From a bacterium (GTDB taxonomy: Bacteria > Methylomirabilota > Methylomirabilia > Methylomirabilales > 2-02-FULL-66-22): 64,000 nt of DNA. Positions 9,681 through 18,296 of the stretch are shown in pieces (positions within the stretch are counted from its first letter, which is position 1; each line of letters begins with the position of its first letter). Location of the stretch: assembly GCA_029580855.1 (NCBI GenBank), contig JAKPQH010000180.1, positions 23,611 to 87,610 on the forward strand, read 5' to 3'. The notes below the pieces were generated by a model. It was not told the DNA's origin. It saw only the letters and a program-made list of their open reading frames with translations, and made no database searches. The translations under genes were made by a program, and so were the position numbers.

Positions 9681-10214
9681 TCATTTGCCCAGGTCGATGG
9701 AGCGCCAGAACGTCCGGAAGTACAGCCAACCGGAGGCCAACGACAGGGCGATCGCGATGAGCAGCACCGCTTGGCCCAGCGTCACGGACACCGGCGGCCA
9801 ACTCAGGATCATGAGCGCTACGGCGATCACCTCCGCCGTCATGGTAGCCTTGCCGAAGTCGCTGGCCTGGATGATGAGGTTCTGGGAGGCTGCAATGGCC
9901 CGGAGACCCGTCACCGCCAGGTCCCGGCACACGATGAGCACCACCATCCACGCGGGCACCCGCCCGACCTGGACCAAGGAGATGAGGCTGGCGGCGATCA
10001 GCAGTTTGTCCGCCACCGGATCCAGCAGCTTTCCCAGCGTCGTGACCTGCCGGGTGCTGCGCGCGATCCGCCCGTCCAGCCAATCGGTCAGGACCGCCGC
10101 CAGAAACACAACCGCGGCCGTGAGATTATGCGGCCGCGGCACTGCGATGAGGAACACCACCAGGACCGGGATCAGGAAGATCCGGACCAGGCTCAGCGTG
10201 TTGGGAAGATTCAC
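9681..10214 (-). CDS. pgsA: CDP-diacylglycerol--glycerol-3-phosphate 3-phosphatidyltransferase (second paralogue)
   Basis: CDP-alcohol phosphatidyltransferase, 177 aa. It begins with the typical NLPNTLSLVRI and has the intact motif with Asp44, Asp47 (DWLDG), Asp65 and Asp69 (LDPVADK). The N-terminus resembles canonical PgsA more than the copy at 71-604 does, so this is the better candidate for the housekeeping phosphatidylglycerophosphate synthase. GTG start with a GAGGG stretch upstream. It lies between the ExeA-type ATPase (18 bases upstream) and plsY. Confidence 0.9.
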   Translation of the reverse strand: MNLPNTLSLVRIFLIPVLVVFLIAVPRPHNLTAAVVFLAAVLTDWLDGRIARSTRQVTTLGKLLDPVADKLLIAASLISLVQVGRVPAWMVVLIVCRDLAVTGLRAIAASQNLIIQASDFGKATMTAEVIAVALMILSWPPVSVTLGQAVLLIAIALSLASGWLYFRTFWRSIDLGK

Positions 10215-10232
10215 GCCACCCTCGCGGTTCGC

Positions 10233-11048
10233 TTACGCCGTCACTCCCAGATCTCGGACGACTTCCTTCACCAGTTCCACGTCCAGCTTGTCCCGCTTCC
10301 GCAGGAAACCTTCCAGCAGCACGTTGTCGCAGATGGTGTTGATCAGGCGCGGGATTCCCCGCGAATCCTGCGCGATCTGGTCCAGCACCGGCTCCGCAAA
10401 GATCTCCTGCGTCGCGCCCGCGACCTTAAGGCGGTGCAGGATATAGGCCTTGGTCGTTTCCGAGCTGAGCGAGCTGAGCCGGCATTTTACCGCGACCCGT
10501 TGCGCCAGGGGCGTATCCAGAGCCAGCAGCGCGTCCAGACTCGGCAGACCGAAGAGAATAAACGTTATCAACTTGCTGCCGGGGACTTCCAGGTTGAGAA
10601 ACCCCCGCAGCTCCTCCATCAGCTCCCGCTGCTGGAGCATGTTGGCCTCGTCGATGAGCACCACCGCTTTTCGGCCGGTCTCGTGCAGCTCCATCAGGCG
10701 CTGATAGATCTGCGACAAGATGCTGACCTTCTCCTCGGCCACCTGCGCGATGCCGATCTGGGACGCGATGCGCCGGAGCAACCACTCGGCGGAGATCGCC
10801 GAATGGATGATGACCAGGAGCGCCGACTCGTAGTGCTCGTCGTCCAGTTGATCCAGCATGCGGCGCGCCAGCGTCGTCTTCCCGGTCCCCACGTCCCCCA
10901 CCACCACGGCGAGCCCCTTCATCGTGTCGACGGCATACACGAGCCGGGCCAGCACATCCGAGTGCTGGTCCACTTCGAAGAAAAAGCGGGCGTCCGGCGT
11001 GTTGGAGAACGGCTGTTCGCGCAGCTGATAGAACTGTTCGTAGCTCAT
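10233..11048 (-). CDS. ExeA/GspA-type AAA ATPase
   Basis: AAA+ ATPase of 271 aa related to ExeA, which in Aeromonas helps insert the type II secretin through peptidoglycan. It opens with the family N-terminus (YQLREQPFSNTPDARFFF). Walker A is GDVGTGKTT near 51-59 and Walker B is KAVVLIDEAN near 127-136, followed by sensor and lid regions ending at about 260. It has no peptidoglycan-binding or membrane segment, unlike full-length ExeA. No secretin or other type II/IV pilus gene is in the window. The giant TPR gene ends 28 bases upstream and is very probably co-transcribed, so the two may act in one envelope assembly. Confidence 0.82.
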   Translation of the reverse strand: MSYEQFYQLREQPFSNTPDARFFFEVDQHSDVLARLVYAVDTMKGLAVVVGDVGTGKTTLARRMLDQLDDEHYESALLVIIHSAISAEWLLRRIASQIGIAQVAEEKVSILSQIYQRLMELHETGRKAVVLIDEANMLQQRELMEELRGFLNLEVPGSKLITFILFGLPSLDALLALDTPLAQRVAVKCRLSSLSSETTKAYILHRLKVAGATQEIFAEPVLDQIAQDSRGIPRLINTICDNVLLEGFLRKRDKLDVELVKEVVRDLGVTA

Positions 11049-11076
11049 CGCAGATCCGCCCCGCTGAGAGTCGGCG

Positions 11077-14000
11077 TCAGATAAAGGAGATCTTCTTCTT
11101 GCGTCGCGGCTTCTCGCCCTCGGTGGCCGGGGGCGACGGCTTGGGGAGCCGAGCCCGCAGCGCCTCGATCCGCGTTCGGAGATCGAGGAAGCGCGCTCCT
11201 TCGGCCTGGAGGATTTCGAACTGCTCCAGCGCCCGCGGCAGGTCCCCCGCCGCTTCGAAGGCCGTCCCGAGATCGTACCGCAGGGCGTGATAGGCGTCTG
11301 CAGGATGCCCCTCGATGGCGAGACCGATCTGCAGGTCTTGAATGGCCTGCTCCGGTTGACCTTTGGCCAGATAACAGAGCCCCATGAGATCCGCGCATTC
11401 CAGCGCCCGCTTGGCCTCGCGCGCGGTCAGCCGAAACTCCTGGATGGCTTCGTCGTAGAGCTCCATCTCTTTGTAGGCGATACCCAGATTGTAGTGGGTC
11501 TCGTAGTCCTTCTCGTCCAGTTGCTCCCGCACGCCCTTCTGGAGCTCCCGGAGGAGCCCGTCCACGACCGGTCCGGGGGGCGGCGCGGCCGGCTCCGGCT
11601 CGCTTCCTTCCAATTCCCGGCTCAGCTCGGCGCCGAGGTTCACGAACCCAGCCGGGGCCCCGGCGGGCGCCTCGCTGGCCACGCTGAACTGCGGACTCGA
11701 ATCCTGGGCGGTGGCCTCCGGCGCCGCCGTGCGAATCCGCTCGGCCTCGGCCGGCTCGGCAACCGGAGGAACCCCCGGCGCCACCGCGGGTTCGGCCGCC
11801 GGAGCCACCGGTTCGGTTTTCGCCGTCCCCGCCCGTTCGATCTGTGCCGCCAGCGCACCGACCGCCGGGTGCTGTGGGTCGCGCGCCCACAGGCGATGGT
11901 GGACGGCGCGGGCCTCCTCGATCATGCCCTGCGAGAGGTAAAACTCGGCCTCCGCCACGTCGTCCGCCAAGACCCGGTCCGGTTCGGGGGCGGCCTCCGC
12001 CGGTGCCTCCGTCGGCGCGACCTCGCGCTCGTCTTTCTCGTCGAGAAGCGCCTGCAGCTCCGTCGGCAGCACCTGGTCGTCGACCGGCGCCGGCGCGCCA
12101 CCGGCGTCGACGGCCGCCTCCGCACCCAAGGTAGCGTCGTCCAGATCAAAGAGGAGCGGCACGTCCGGAGGCGGAGCGCCCGCCGCACCCTCACCCGCGG
12201 CCCCGGGGAACGCAAGCCGTACATCGCCCGCCGCCGGCGCCTCGACATCGCCCGCCCTCGGAACCGCCTCGGGCAAAAGATCCGGCGCCGGCGCACCGCG
12301 CGCCGAGTCTTCCGAAGTCGTCGCCCCCACCAGAAACTGCAAAAGGTCCTGTCGGTCCGGGGCCATCGCCAGGCCATCCCGGATCTCGGCTGCCGCCGCC
12401 TCTTCCTGGTGGCGCTCGCGTAGAATCCGGGCGATCGCCAGCGTTTCCGCACACGCCTCGTCGGTTTGCCGGCGCTCCCGGTAGATCGCCTTCAGACGCC
12501 GTCGTGCCGTCAGGTTATCGGGGGCCATGTGGACGACTTCCAGGAGACGCTCGCGCGCCTTCTCCTCCAGACCGTATTTCTGGTAGACGTCCGCCTCGGC
12601 CAACTGCTCGGCGATTTGGCCCGACAGCGCATCTTCTTCCGACCGGTCCCGCGGACCGGCCGCCGGGGGGGACAGATCCACCGGTAGACCGACCGGGCCC
12701 TGGGCCGCGTCTGCCAACCCCATCGCCGCCGCCTCCAGCAGCGAGGAGTCGCCCTGCGGGAATGCTGGGACCTCCTCCTCCGGCGACGCCGTATCGGCCT
12801 CCAGCGGGCCCAGACCGGATCCGCCGAAATGCGCCGAGATCTCCTCCAGCTCGAGCGCTGCCCCTCCCAAGTCCCATGCGCCGGTCTCTGCGTGACTGCT
12901 CGTCGTCGCCTCGTCCAGATCGATCGATTGGAGTTCCTGCGTCAACCAGGCGGTGGCCTGGAACGTCTCGTCCGCGGCCTCCGCGGCTTCGCCGGTACCC
13001 GCCTCCGCCGCGGCAGGAGCGGCCTCCACCGCATCGCCGGCCGCCACCACGGTGTCCGGCTCCTCCAAGAGCAGGGCCGCGTCCTCCGCCCCGAGGGAAA
13101 GCCCCAGAGCCTCCAAAGAGGAGGCTGACAAGTCCGCGATGTCGACCTCGGGGCCCCGGGGGGATTCGACGGATGGCTCGGCGCTCGGTTCCTGGGAGGC
13201 CGGCGTCTCCAGTGCTGGAGCGGGCGCGGGCGGCTCCAGCGCTTCCAGCCGCGCCCGCGCGTGTGCGTCCGACGGGTCCATCTCGACCAGTCGGTGATAG
13301 GTCGCGACCGCCGCCTCCGACTGCCCGGAGGATTCCTGTGCCGTCGCCAGAGACCGCAAGGCGGACCGGGCTTCCTCGATCCGTCCCAGGTTCTGGAGCA
13401 TCGCGGCCAGGTGGGCATGCAGAGCGACCAGCTGCGGAGCCTCCGCCGCCAGTTCCCGGCAGAAGGTGATGGCCGCGTCCGGGTCGCCGCTGGCCAGCCC
13501 GGCCTCGGTCAACCGCTGACAGAGGCTGACGGCGTCCTCGGCCTGGCCGGCCCGCAGCAGCATCCGGCCGAGGGGCCGCGCGATTTCGCCCTCAGGGACG
13601 CCGAGTGTCACGGCGCGCTGCAGCGAGGCGACGGCCTCCTGCGCCGTCCCCTGCGACGCCTGCGCCTCCCCCAGGGCGCGCCAGGCCTTGGCGTTTTCCG
13701 GGTCGGCGCCCGTGACCTCTTTCAGGATCTCGATGGCTTCCGCCAGCTTGCCTTCGCCGAGCAGGCGCTCGGCCGCGGCCGCCCGGGACTCGCGCGTGCC
13801 GGGCGAAAGATCCCGCGCCTTTTGGAGCAGACGCTTTGCCTCCGCGGCCTGGCCGGCGGCCTGCGCGGCTTGCGCAGCCCGCTCGTATTCGCCGGCGGCG
13901 GCCTCGCGCATCCCTTCTCGGACCATGAGATCCGCCAGACGCGCCAGCACGGCGGCGTTGCTCGGATCGAACTGGCTCAGGCGCTTGTACGCGTCGATCA

Positions 14001-14394
14001 GCTTCTGCGCCTCGCCGGACCGGGAGAAGTGCTCCACGACCGTGGCCATCTGGATCTTGGCCTCGCCCACCAAACCCTGTTCCCAGTACAGATCGGCGCA
14101 CGCGAGGTAGGCCTCGGTGCGGGCGGGATCGAGCTTGGCGATTTTCTTGTAGACTGCGATGGCCTTGACGGACAGTCCATCCGCCCGGTACAGCTCCCCC
14201 AGTTTGAAATACTGGTCGATGGCGTCCGCGGTCTTGCCGGCTCTGGCGAACAGGTCGCCCAGATTGTTGCAGACCGTCACGTCGCGCGGGTCCGCTTTCA
14301 GGATGGATTGGTACTCCGCGATGGCGCGGTCCCATTTGCCTTGTTGCGTGTAGGCCAGGGCGTTTTGCAGGGCTTTGCGCTTGTCGAACGCCAT
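11077..14394 (-). CDS. giant tetratricopeptide-repeat protein
   Basis: An 1105-aa protein without signal peptide or membrane segment, so probably cytoplasmic. TPR units run from residue 1 to about 385 (QGKWDRAIAEYQSILKADP is the first clear one). An acidic, Ala/Glu/Pro-rich and probably disordered stretch covers about 385-590. Two or three TPR units follow near 600-690, a second acidic linker comes next, and a C-terminal TPR block is near 985-1075. The protein ends in a basic tail (KPRRKKKISFI). ATG start at 14394 with a sigma-70-like promoter upstream. This is a scaffold by appearance; similar large TPR proteins regulate motility or pili, but nothing here proves that. Its partner may be the ATPase encoded just downstream. 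Confidence 0.85.
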   Translation of the reverse strand: MAFDKRKALQNALAYTQQGKWDRAIAEYQSILKADPRDVTVCNNLGDLFARAGKTADAIDQYFKLGELYRADGLSVKAIAVYKKIAKLDPARTEAYLACADLYWEQGLVGEAKIQMATVVEHFSRSGEAQKLIDAYKRLSQFDPSNAAVLARLADLMVREGMREAAAGEYERAAQAAQAAGQAAEAKRLLQKARDLSPGTRESRAAAAERLLGEGKLAEAIEILKEVTGADPENAKAWRALGEAQASQGTAQEAVASLQRAVTLGVPEGEIARPLGRMLLRAGQAEDAVSLCQRLTEAGLASGDPDAAITFCRELAAEAPQLVALHAHLAAMLQNLGRIEEARSALRSLATAQESSGQSEAAVATYHRLVEMDPSDAHARARLEALEPPAPAPALETPASQEPSAEPSVESPRGPEVDIADLSASSLEALGLSLGAEDAALLLEEPDTVVAAGDAVEAAPAAAEAGTGEAAEAADETFQATAWLTQELQSIDLDEATTSSHAETGAWDLGGAALELEEISAHFGGSGLGPLEADTASPEEEVPAFPQGDSSLLEAAAMGLADAAQGPVGLPVDLSPPAAGPRDRSEEDALSGQIAEQLAEADVYQKYGLEEKARERLLEVVHMAPDNLTARRRLKAIYRERRQTDEACAETLAIARILRERHQEEAAAAEIRDGLAMAPDRQDLLQFLVGATTSEDSARGAPAPDLLPEAVPRAGDVEAPAAGDVRLAFPGAAGEGAAGAPPPDVPLLFDLDDATLGAEAAVDAGGAPAPVDDQVLPTELQALLDEKDEREVAPTEAPAEAAPEPDRVLADDVAEAEFYLSQGMIEEARAVHHRLWARDPQHPAVGALAAQIERAGTAKTEPVAPAAEPAVAPGVPPVAEPAEAERIRTAAPEATAQDSSPQFSVASEAPAGAPAGFVNLGAELSRELEGSEPEPAAPPPGPVVDGLLRELQKGVREQLDEKDYETHYNLGIAYKEMELYDEAIQEFRLTAREAKRALECADLMGLCYLAKGQPEQAIQDLQIGLAIEGHPADAYHALRYDLGTAFEAAGDLPRALEQFEILQAEGARFLDLRTRIEALRARLPKPSPPATEGEKPRRKKKISFI

Positions 14395-14436
14395 AGGCAG
14401 GAAACCCCTGGGATTATCGAGGCGAAACGAACACTG

Positions 14437-14465
14437 AGGCTACCAAAGCGATCCCGGAGTGTCAA
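14437..14465 (-). promoter_or_regulatory. sigma-70-like promoter for the TPR gene
   Basis: On the minus strand, TTGACA (14465-14460) is followed 17 bases later by TAGCCT (14442-14437). Predicted initiation is about 36 bases upstream of the TPR start codon. The -35 is perfect and the -10 keeps the TAxxxT frame. It would drive the TPR gene and probably the ATPase, pgsA, plsY and onwards. Confidence 0.5.
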
Positions 14466-14564
14466 GCGCTTTGCCCGCGCCCGCTTGTCGCGCGGAACCG
14501 CCCCCGGGGTCATACACCCGGCATCGGAACGGCGCCGGCGCGGGTCCCGGAGAACCGGGGGCGA

Positions 14565-15413
14565 TCACCGACGCCACGTCCAGGCGGGTGTCGCGTATCG
14601 CGTCGCGGCGAGGCGCTGGGCCTCCTGACGCTCCCATGTCGTCAATTCGTCCGCCGCGGCCCGGATGTTCAACGTCGCCACCCAGCCGCCCAGCAGCGCT
14701 CCTTCTAACGCGGCGCGAGGCGGGACCTCCGGCAGCAGAGCTCTCACGCATGTCACCCCGCTGCCGGGGTCCTCGCGTGGCCAGCCGGGAAACACCGCCT
14801 GATGCATCGTCAGATCCACACCCAGGAGCAGCGAGCCGTGCTGGAGGATGGCGCCGCCCAGCCGCCGCTGCGCCGATCCGATGATCTTCTTCCCCGCCGC
14901 CAGGACCGCGGGCATCCGCGGCATTTGAAAACAGGCCTCCGCCGCGCGCGCGCTCGTCACCGGGCCGCCCGTCTTCCCGAGGGTCGCCGCGATCCCGAGG
15001 CGTCCGAGGCCGGCCACGAGTCCCGCGCCAATCCGGCCAAAACTGTCCCCCACCGAGAGACGCGCCCAGGACCGGTCCAGCGGAACGCACAGACTGTAGG
15101 TGAGTTCCTGGTCGTGCAGAACGGCCCGTCCGCCCGTCAGACGGCGGACGATCTTCACGCCGAGCCGGTCGCAGGTCTCGCGTTCCACTGCCCCCCTCGC
15201 GGCCTGCAAGAACCCCAGCGACACCGTCGGTCCGTCCCACGCATAAAAGCGAAGCGTCGGCGGGACCCGCCCCGACCCGACCGCCACGGCGATCGCCTCG
15301 TCCACGGCCATGTTCTGCGGCCCGTCCCGCGCGGCATGGGACAGTACCCGCCAGACGGCCGTCTCCGGGGTGTGGCCGGCCTCACCCGGCCCGCGCCCGC
15401 AAACGGTCCGCAC
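14565..15413 (-). CDS. lipM: LipM-like octanoyltransferase (lipoate-protein ligase A family)
   Basis: Cofactor transferase of 282 aa in the BPL/LplA/LipB fold. It has the RRLTGGRAVLH loop near 90-100 and GKKIIGSAQRR with the conserved lysine near 175. Cys161 in the AEACFQMP stretch sits where Bacillus LipM has its acyl-thioester cysteine in a similar ACF motif, and ILQHGSLLLGVD follows. I therefore favour octanoyl-ACP:GcvH octanoyltransferase over an ATP-dependent lipoate ligase. The start is a GTG at 15413 sharing one base with the HPr stop (TAGTG), so it is translationally coupled to ptsH. Why a lipoylation enzyme sits in a PTS/rpoN cluster is unclear. Confidence 0.78.
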   Translation of the reverse strand: MRTVCGRGPGEAGHTPETAVWRVLSHAARDGPQNMAVDEAIAVAVGSGRVPPTLRFYAWDGPTVSLGFLQAARGAVERETCDRLGVKIVRRLTGGRAVLHDQELTYSLCVPLDRSWARLSVGDSFGRIGAGLVAGLGRLGIAATLGKTGGPVTSARAAEACFQMPRMPAVLAAGKKIIGSAQRRLGGAILQHGSLLLGVDLTMHQAVFPGWPREDPGSGVTCVRALLPEVPPRAALEGALLGGWVATLNIRAAADELTTWERQEAQRLAATRYATPAWTWRR

Positions 15414-15694
15414 TACTCCGGCTCCCCAAACCGGTCGTCGACCAGCGCCCCCAGCGCGTCGAGCGCCGCGGCGGCATCCGCACCGACCGCCCGGAGCCTC
15501 AGCGTCGTCCCCTGCGCGGCCGCCAGCAGCAACAGACCCATGATGCTCTTCCCGTTCACGCCGTGTGCGCCGGCCTCGACGGTGATCGCGGCCCGGAATC
15601 TCCCGGCGGTCTTGACGAATTGCGCCGCGGCCCGGGCGTGGAGACCCAGCCGGTTTCGGATCACGATGTCCCGGGTGAGGTCGGGTTCGCTCAT
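15413..15694 (-). CDS. ptsH: phosphocarrier protein HPr
   Basis: PTS phosphocarrier of 93 aa. The active-site histidine is His19 in NRLGLHARAA. Ser50 in NGKSIMGLLLLAA is at the position phosphorylated by HprK. Start is an ATG at 15694; the longer open frame upstream is not HPr-like. It belongs to a set of HPr, a mannose-type EIIA, RapZ, HprK and rpoN with no enzyme I or sugar permease in the window, pointing to a regulatory rather than sugar-transporting PTS. Confidence 0.93.
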   Translation of the reverse strand: MSEPDLTRDIVIRNRLGLHARAAAQFVKTAGRFRAAITVEAGAHGVNGKSIMGLLLLAAAQGTTLRLRAVGADAAAALDALGALVDDRFGEPE

Positions 15695-15803
15695 CCTGGG
15701 GTCGCCCTCCAGCGGCGCGTCCGCGGCGCGCCCCGGAGGCGCCGCCCGAGCCCGTGCGGTCCCATCCATGGGTGGTCCGAGTCGCCCGCGTCCGGTGCAG
15801 GCC

Positions 15804-16229
15804 TCAAGTGGCCGGCGCGCCGGGCTTCGCCTGCTTGGCGAGAAACTCGCTGGCCACCAGAATGTTGCGCTGGCCGTACCTGGCCAGACCGTCGGCAAGC
15901 GCGCGCAGGTCCCCCTCGTCGCGCAGGGAGGGCAGCTTCATCAGCATCGGGAGGTTCACCCCGGTCACAACCTCCAGCCGCCCCGTCTCCAAATACGAGA
16001 GGACCAGGTTGGAGGGGGTGCCCCCGAACAGGTCGGTGAGGATGAGGACGCCGCTCCCGTCATTCACGCGCTGGAGGGCCGCCTCGATCTTCTTGCGGGC
16101 CTTGTCGATCTGCTCCGACACGTGAATGGACACCGCCTCGACGGCGGGGGACTTCCCGACGATTTCCTGCGCCGTCCGCAGCAACTCCGCCCCGAGATCC
16201 CCGTGCGTGACGAGCACGATTCCGATCAT
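15804..16229 (-). CDS. PTS EIIA component, mannose/fructose family
   Basis: Single-domain EIIA of 141 aa. The phosphorylatable histidine is His9 in LVTHGDLG. The family motifs VLILTDLFGGTPSNL near 61-75 and VVTGVNLPMLMKL near 87-99 are present. No IIB, IIC or IID partner is nearby, so it is probably a regulatory phosphate acceptor from HPr. Start ATG at 16229; rapZ ends 3 bases upstream. About 109 bases with no gene separate it from ptsH downstream. Confidence 0.92.
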   Translation of the reverse strand: MIGIVLVTHGDLGAELLRTAQEIVGKSPAVEAVSIHVSEQIDKARKKIEAALQRVNDGSGVLILTDLFGGTPSNLVLSYLETGRLEVVTGVNLPMLMKLPSLRDEGDLRALADGLARYGQRNILVASEFLAKQAKPGAPAT

Positions 16230-16232
16230 GTC

Positions 16233-17102
16233 TTATTCCCGCTCGATGTCCCTGTGTCGCACCGACGCCTCGTGGCCCGCGGCGCGCAGGCGCGCGCCCA
16301 GCTCCTCCGCGAGCACCACGGACCGGTGGCGTCCCCCCGTGCAGCCGATGGCGATGGTCAGATAGGCTTTCCCCTCTCGGACGTAGAGGGGCACCGCGAA
16401 GGCGAGAAAACTCTGCACCCGATCGAGGAATGCCCGGGACTCCTCGCTCCCCAGGACATAGTCCCGCACCCCTTCGGCCAGCCCCGTGAAGGGGCGGAGA
16501 GCCTCCACAAAGTGGGGGTTGGGGAGGCACCGCGCGTCAAAGACCAGGTCCGCGTCCACGGGCAATCCGTAACGGTACCCGAAGGAGACCAGCGCCAGCA
16601 CGGTCCGCGGAAGCACCGGCAGGTCCAAAAACGAGGTCGCCAGCAGCTTCCGGAATTCGTGGACCGTGAAACCCGACGTATCCACGACCAGATCGGCTTT
16701 GGCCTTGAGCGCGGCGAGGAGCCCCCGCTCGACGCGGATGCCCTCGAGGGCCGAGCCGGTCGGGGCCAGCGGATGCGGGCGACGGCTCTCGCTGAACCGG
16801 CGCACGAGGGCCTCGTCGCTGGCATCGAGGAAGACCATGCGCACCCGGTGCCCCTCCCGCCGGAGGTCCATCAGGATGTCGAAGAGCACATCCAGGAATC
16901 GGCGCTCCCGGGCGTCGATCACCAGCGCGACGCGCTCGATACGCTTCTCCGACTGCACGCACAGCTCCGCCACCTTGGGGATGAGGGCGGCCGGCAAGTT
17001 GTCGATGCAAAAGTACCCCAGGTCCTCCAGACAACGGCTGGCCGCACTCTTCCCGGCGCCCGACATTCCCGTCACCACAATAAAATCCACGCCGCTCATC
17101 AT
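16233..17102 (-). CDS. rapZ: RNase adapter protein RapZ (YvcJ family nucleotide-binding protein)
   Basis: P-loop protein of 289 aa. In Enterobacteria RapZ guides RNase E to the sRNA GlmZ and senses glucosamine-6-phosphate; in other bacteria (YvcJ) it affects competence and UDP-sugar metabolism. Walker A is GMSGAGKS near 12-19. The C-terminal domain carries SFGYRYGLP, DARCLPNPHF and the IGCTGGRHRSV motif, all characteristic. Two tandem ATG codons occur at the start. It lies between hprK and the EIIA gene, the usual rpoN-hpf-ptsN/HPr neighbourhood. Confidence 0.93.
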   Translation of the reverse strand: MMSGVDFIVVTGMSGAGKSAASRCLEDLGYFCIDNLPAALIPKVAELCVQSEKRIERVALVIDARERRFLDVLFDILMDLRREGHRVRMVFLDASDEALVRRFSESRRPHPLAPTGSALEGIRVERGLLAALKAKADLVVDTSGFTVHEFRKLLATSFLDLPVLPRTVLALVSFGYRYGLPVDADLVFDARCLPNPHFVEALRPFTGLAEGVRDYVLGSEESRAFLDRVQSFLAFAVPLYVREGKAYLTIAIGCTGGRHRSVVLAEELGARLRAAGHEASVRHRDIERE

Positions 17103-17154
17103 CGTGCCGCCGTGCGCTGCCTGCCGTTCCGCGTCCGCCGCCCGGGACCGGAGG

Positions 17155-17697
17155 TCACGTCGCGCCGCCCGAGCCGCTCCGAGACGCGAAGGCGCGCGCC
17201 GCGTGAACCCCCATGCGTTTCAGCAGATGGTTGCGGGCCGCCACCTCCACCAGCATGGCCACATTTCGACCCGCCGAGACGGGGATACGCAGCATGGGAA
17301 TCTCCACGCCCAGAAGACCGTAGGTGCGTTCGGCGATCCCCAGCCGCTCGTACTCCTCCTCCGCGCGCCACGCCTCGAGCCGGATCACCAACTCGATCCG
17401 TTTTCGCTCTCGGACGGCGGCGAGGCCGAACAGATCCCGGATGTTGATGATGCCCAGCCCGCGGACTTCCATGTGGTGGCGGATCCGGGCCGGCCCCCGG
17501 CCCACGACCGCCTGGGTTTCGTCACGCCACACCTCGACCACGTCATCGGCGACCAGGCCATGCCCGCGCGTCACGAGATCCAGCGCGCACTCGCTCTTGC
17601 CCGTCCCGCTTTCCCCCAGCAGCAGCACGCCGACTCCGCTCACATCCACCAGCGCCCCGTGGAGGCTGGACGTGGCCCCGCCCTCCCCCGGGTTCAT
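17155..17697 (-). CDS. hprK: HPr kinase/phosphorylase, kinase domain only
   Basis: Only 180 aa, while full-length HprK is about 310-340 aa. The C-terminal catalytic domain is complete. Walker A is LLGESGTGKSE near 27-36, the LVADDVV loop is near 48-54, and the signature EVRGLGIINIRDLFG is near 77-91. The N-terminal regulatory domain is absent; no homologous sequence lies upstream, where hpf ends 5 bases before this ATG. Kinase-only HprK proteins are known in Alphaproteobacteria. The target Ser in the local HPr (Ser50) is conserved, so the pair is probably functional. Confidence 0.88.
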   Translation of the reverse strand: MNPGEGGATSSLHGALVDVSGVGVLLLGESGTGKSECALDLVTRGHGLVADDVVEVWRDETQAVVGRGPARIRHHMEVRGLGIINIRDLFGLAAVRERKRIELVIRLEAWRAEEEYERLGIAERTYGLLGVEIPMLRIPVSAGRNVAMLVEVAARNHLLKRMGVHAARAFASRSGSGGAT

Positions 17698-17702
17698 GCG
17701 GG

Positions 17703-18230
17703 TCACGCTTCGGGCTCGATCAGGCCGTAATGCCCATCCCGGCGACGATAGACGACGTTCACTTCGTCCGTGCGCGCGTTCCGGAACACGTAGAAGCTGT
17801 GCCCCAGCAGGTCCATCTGCAGGACGGCCTCCTCCACTTCCGCCGGCTTGACGGCAAAGCGCTTCGTCTTCACCACCCGCGGGGCTTCCGAGGCGCCCGC
17901 CGCGGGTGCGCCCCCCCGATCCACGCGATGAACGGGCCGATCCATGTGCGCGGCGATTCGCTCCTTGTGCCGGAGGATCTGCCGTTCCAGCTTCTCCGCC
18001 ACCAGGTCGATCGACGAGTACATGTCGTCGGTGCTCTCCTCGGCACGGACGGTCAGGTCGCGCACTCGCAGGGTCACCTCGGCGATCTGCCGATGCTTTT
18101 CCACCGAGAGCACGACATGGCCCGAGCCGATCCCCTCGAGGTACCTCCCCATCCGCTGGACCTTTTCCTCCGCGTAGGTGCGGAGAGCGTCGGTGATCTC
18201 CAGGTTTCGTCCTTTTACGGAGAGTTGCAT
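17703..18230 (-). CDS. hpf: ribosome hibernation promoting factor, long form
   Basis: 175 aa, so the long HPF type that dimerises 70S ribosomes into inactive 100S particles. The N-terminal S30AE domain covers about 1-100 (LSVKGRNLEITDALRTYAEEKV). A short linker follows. The C-terminal dimerisation domain is at about 118-172 (RFAVKPAEVEEAVLQMDLLGHSFYVFRNA, ending HYGLIEP). ATG start. It lies directly downstream of rpoN, a widely conserved arrangement. Confidence 0.93.
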   Translation of the reverse strand: MQLSVKGRNLEITDALRTYAEEKVQRMGRYLEGIGSGHVVLSVEKHRQIAEVTLRVRDLTVRAEESTDDMYSSIDLVAEKLERQILRHKERIAAHMDRPVHRVDRGGAPAAGASEAPRVVKTKRFAVKPAEVEEAVLQMDLLGHSFYVFRNARTDEVNVVYRRRDGHYGLIEPEA

Positions 18231-18296
18231 CGTCGGACTCCTTCCCGGGACTGCGCGGATACCAGAAAACGATGCGTCCTGCGGGACCGACCAAGC

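Noticed and set aside
14802..17447. Open frame of about 880 codons on the plus strand
   Set aside because: Runs across lipM, ptsH, EIIA, rapZ and hprK in antisense; no recognisable protein.
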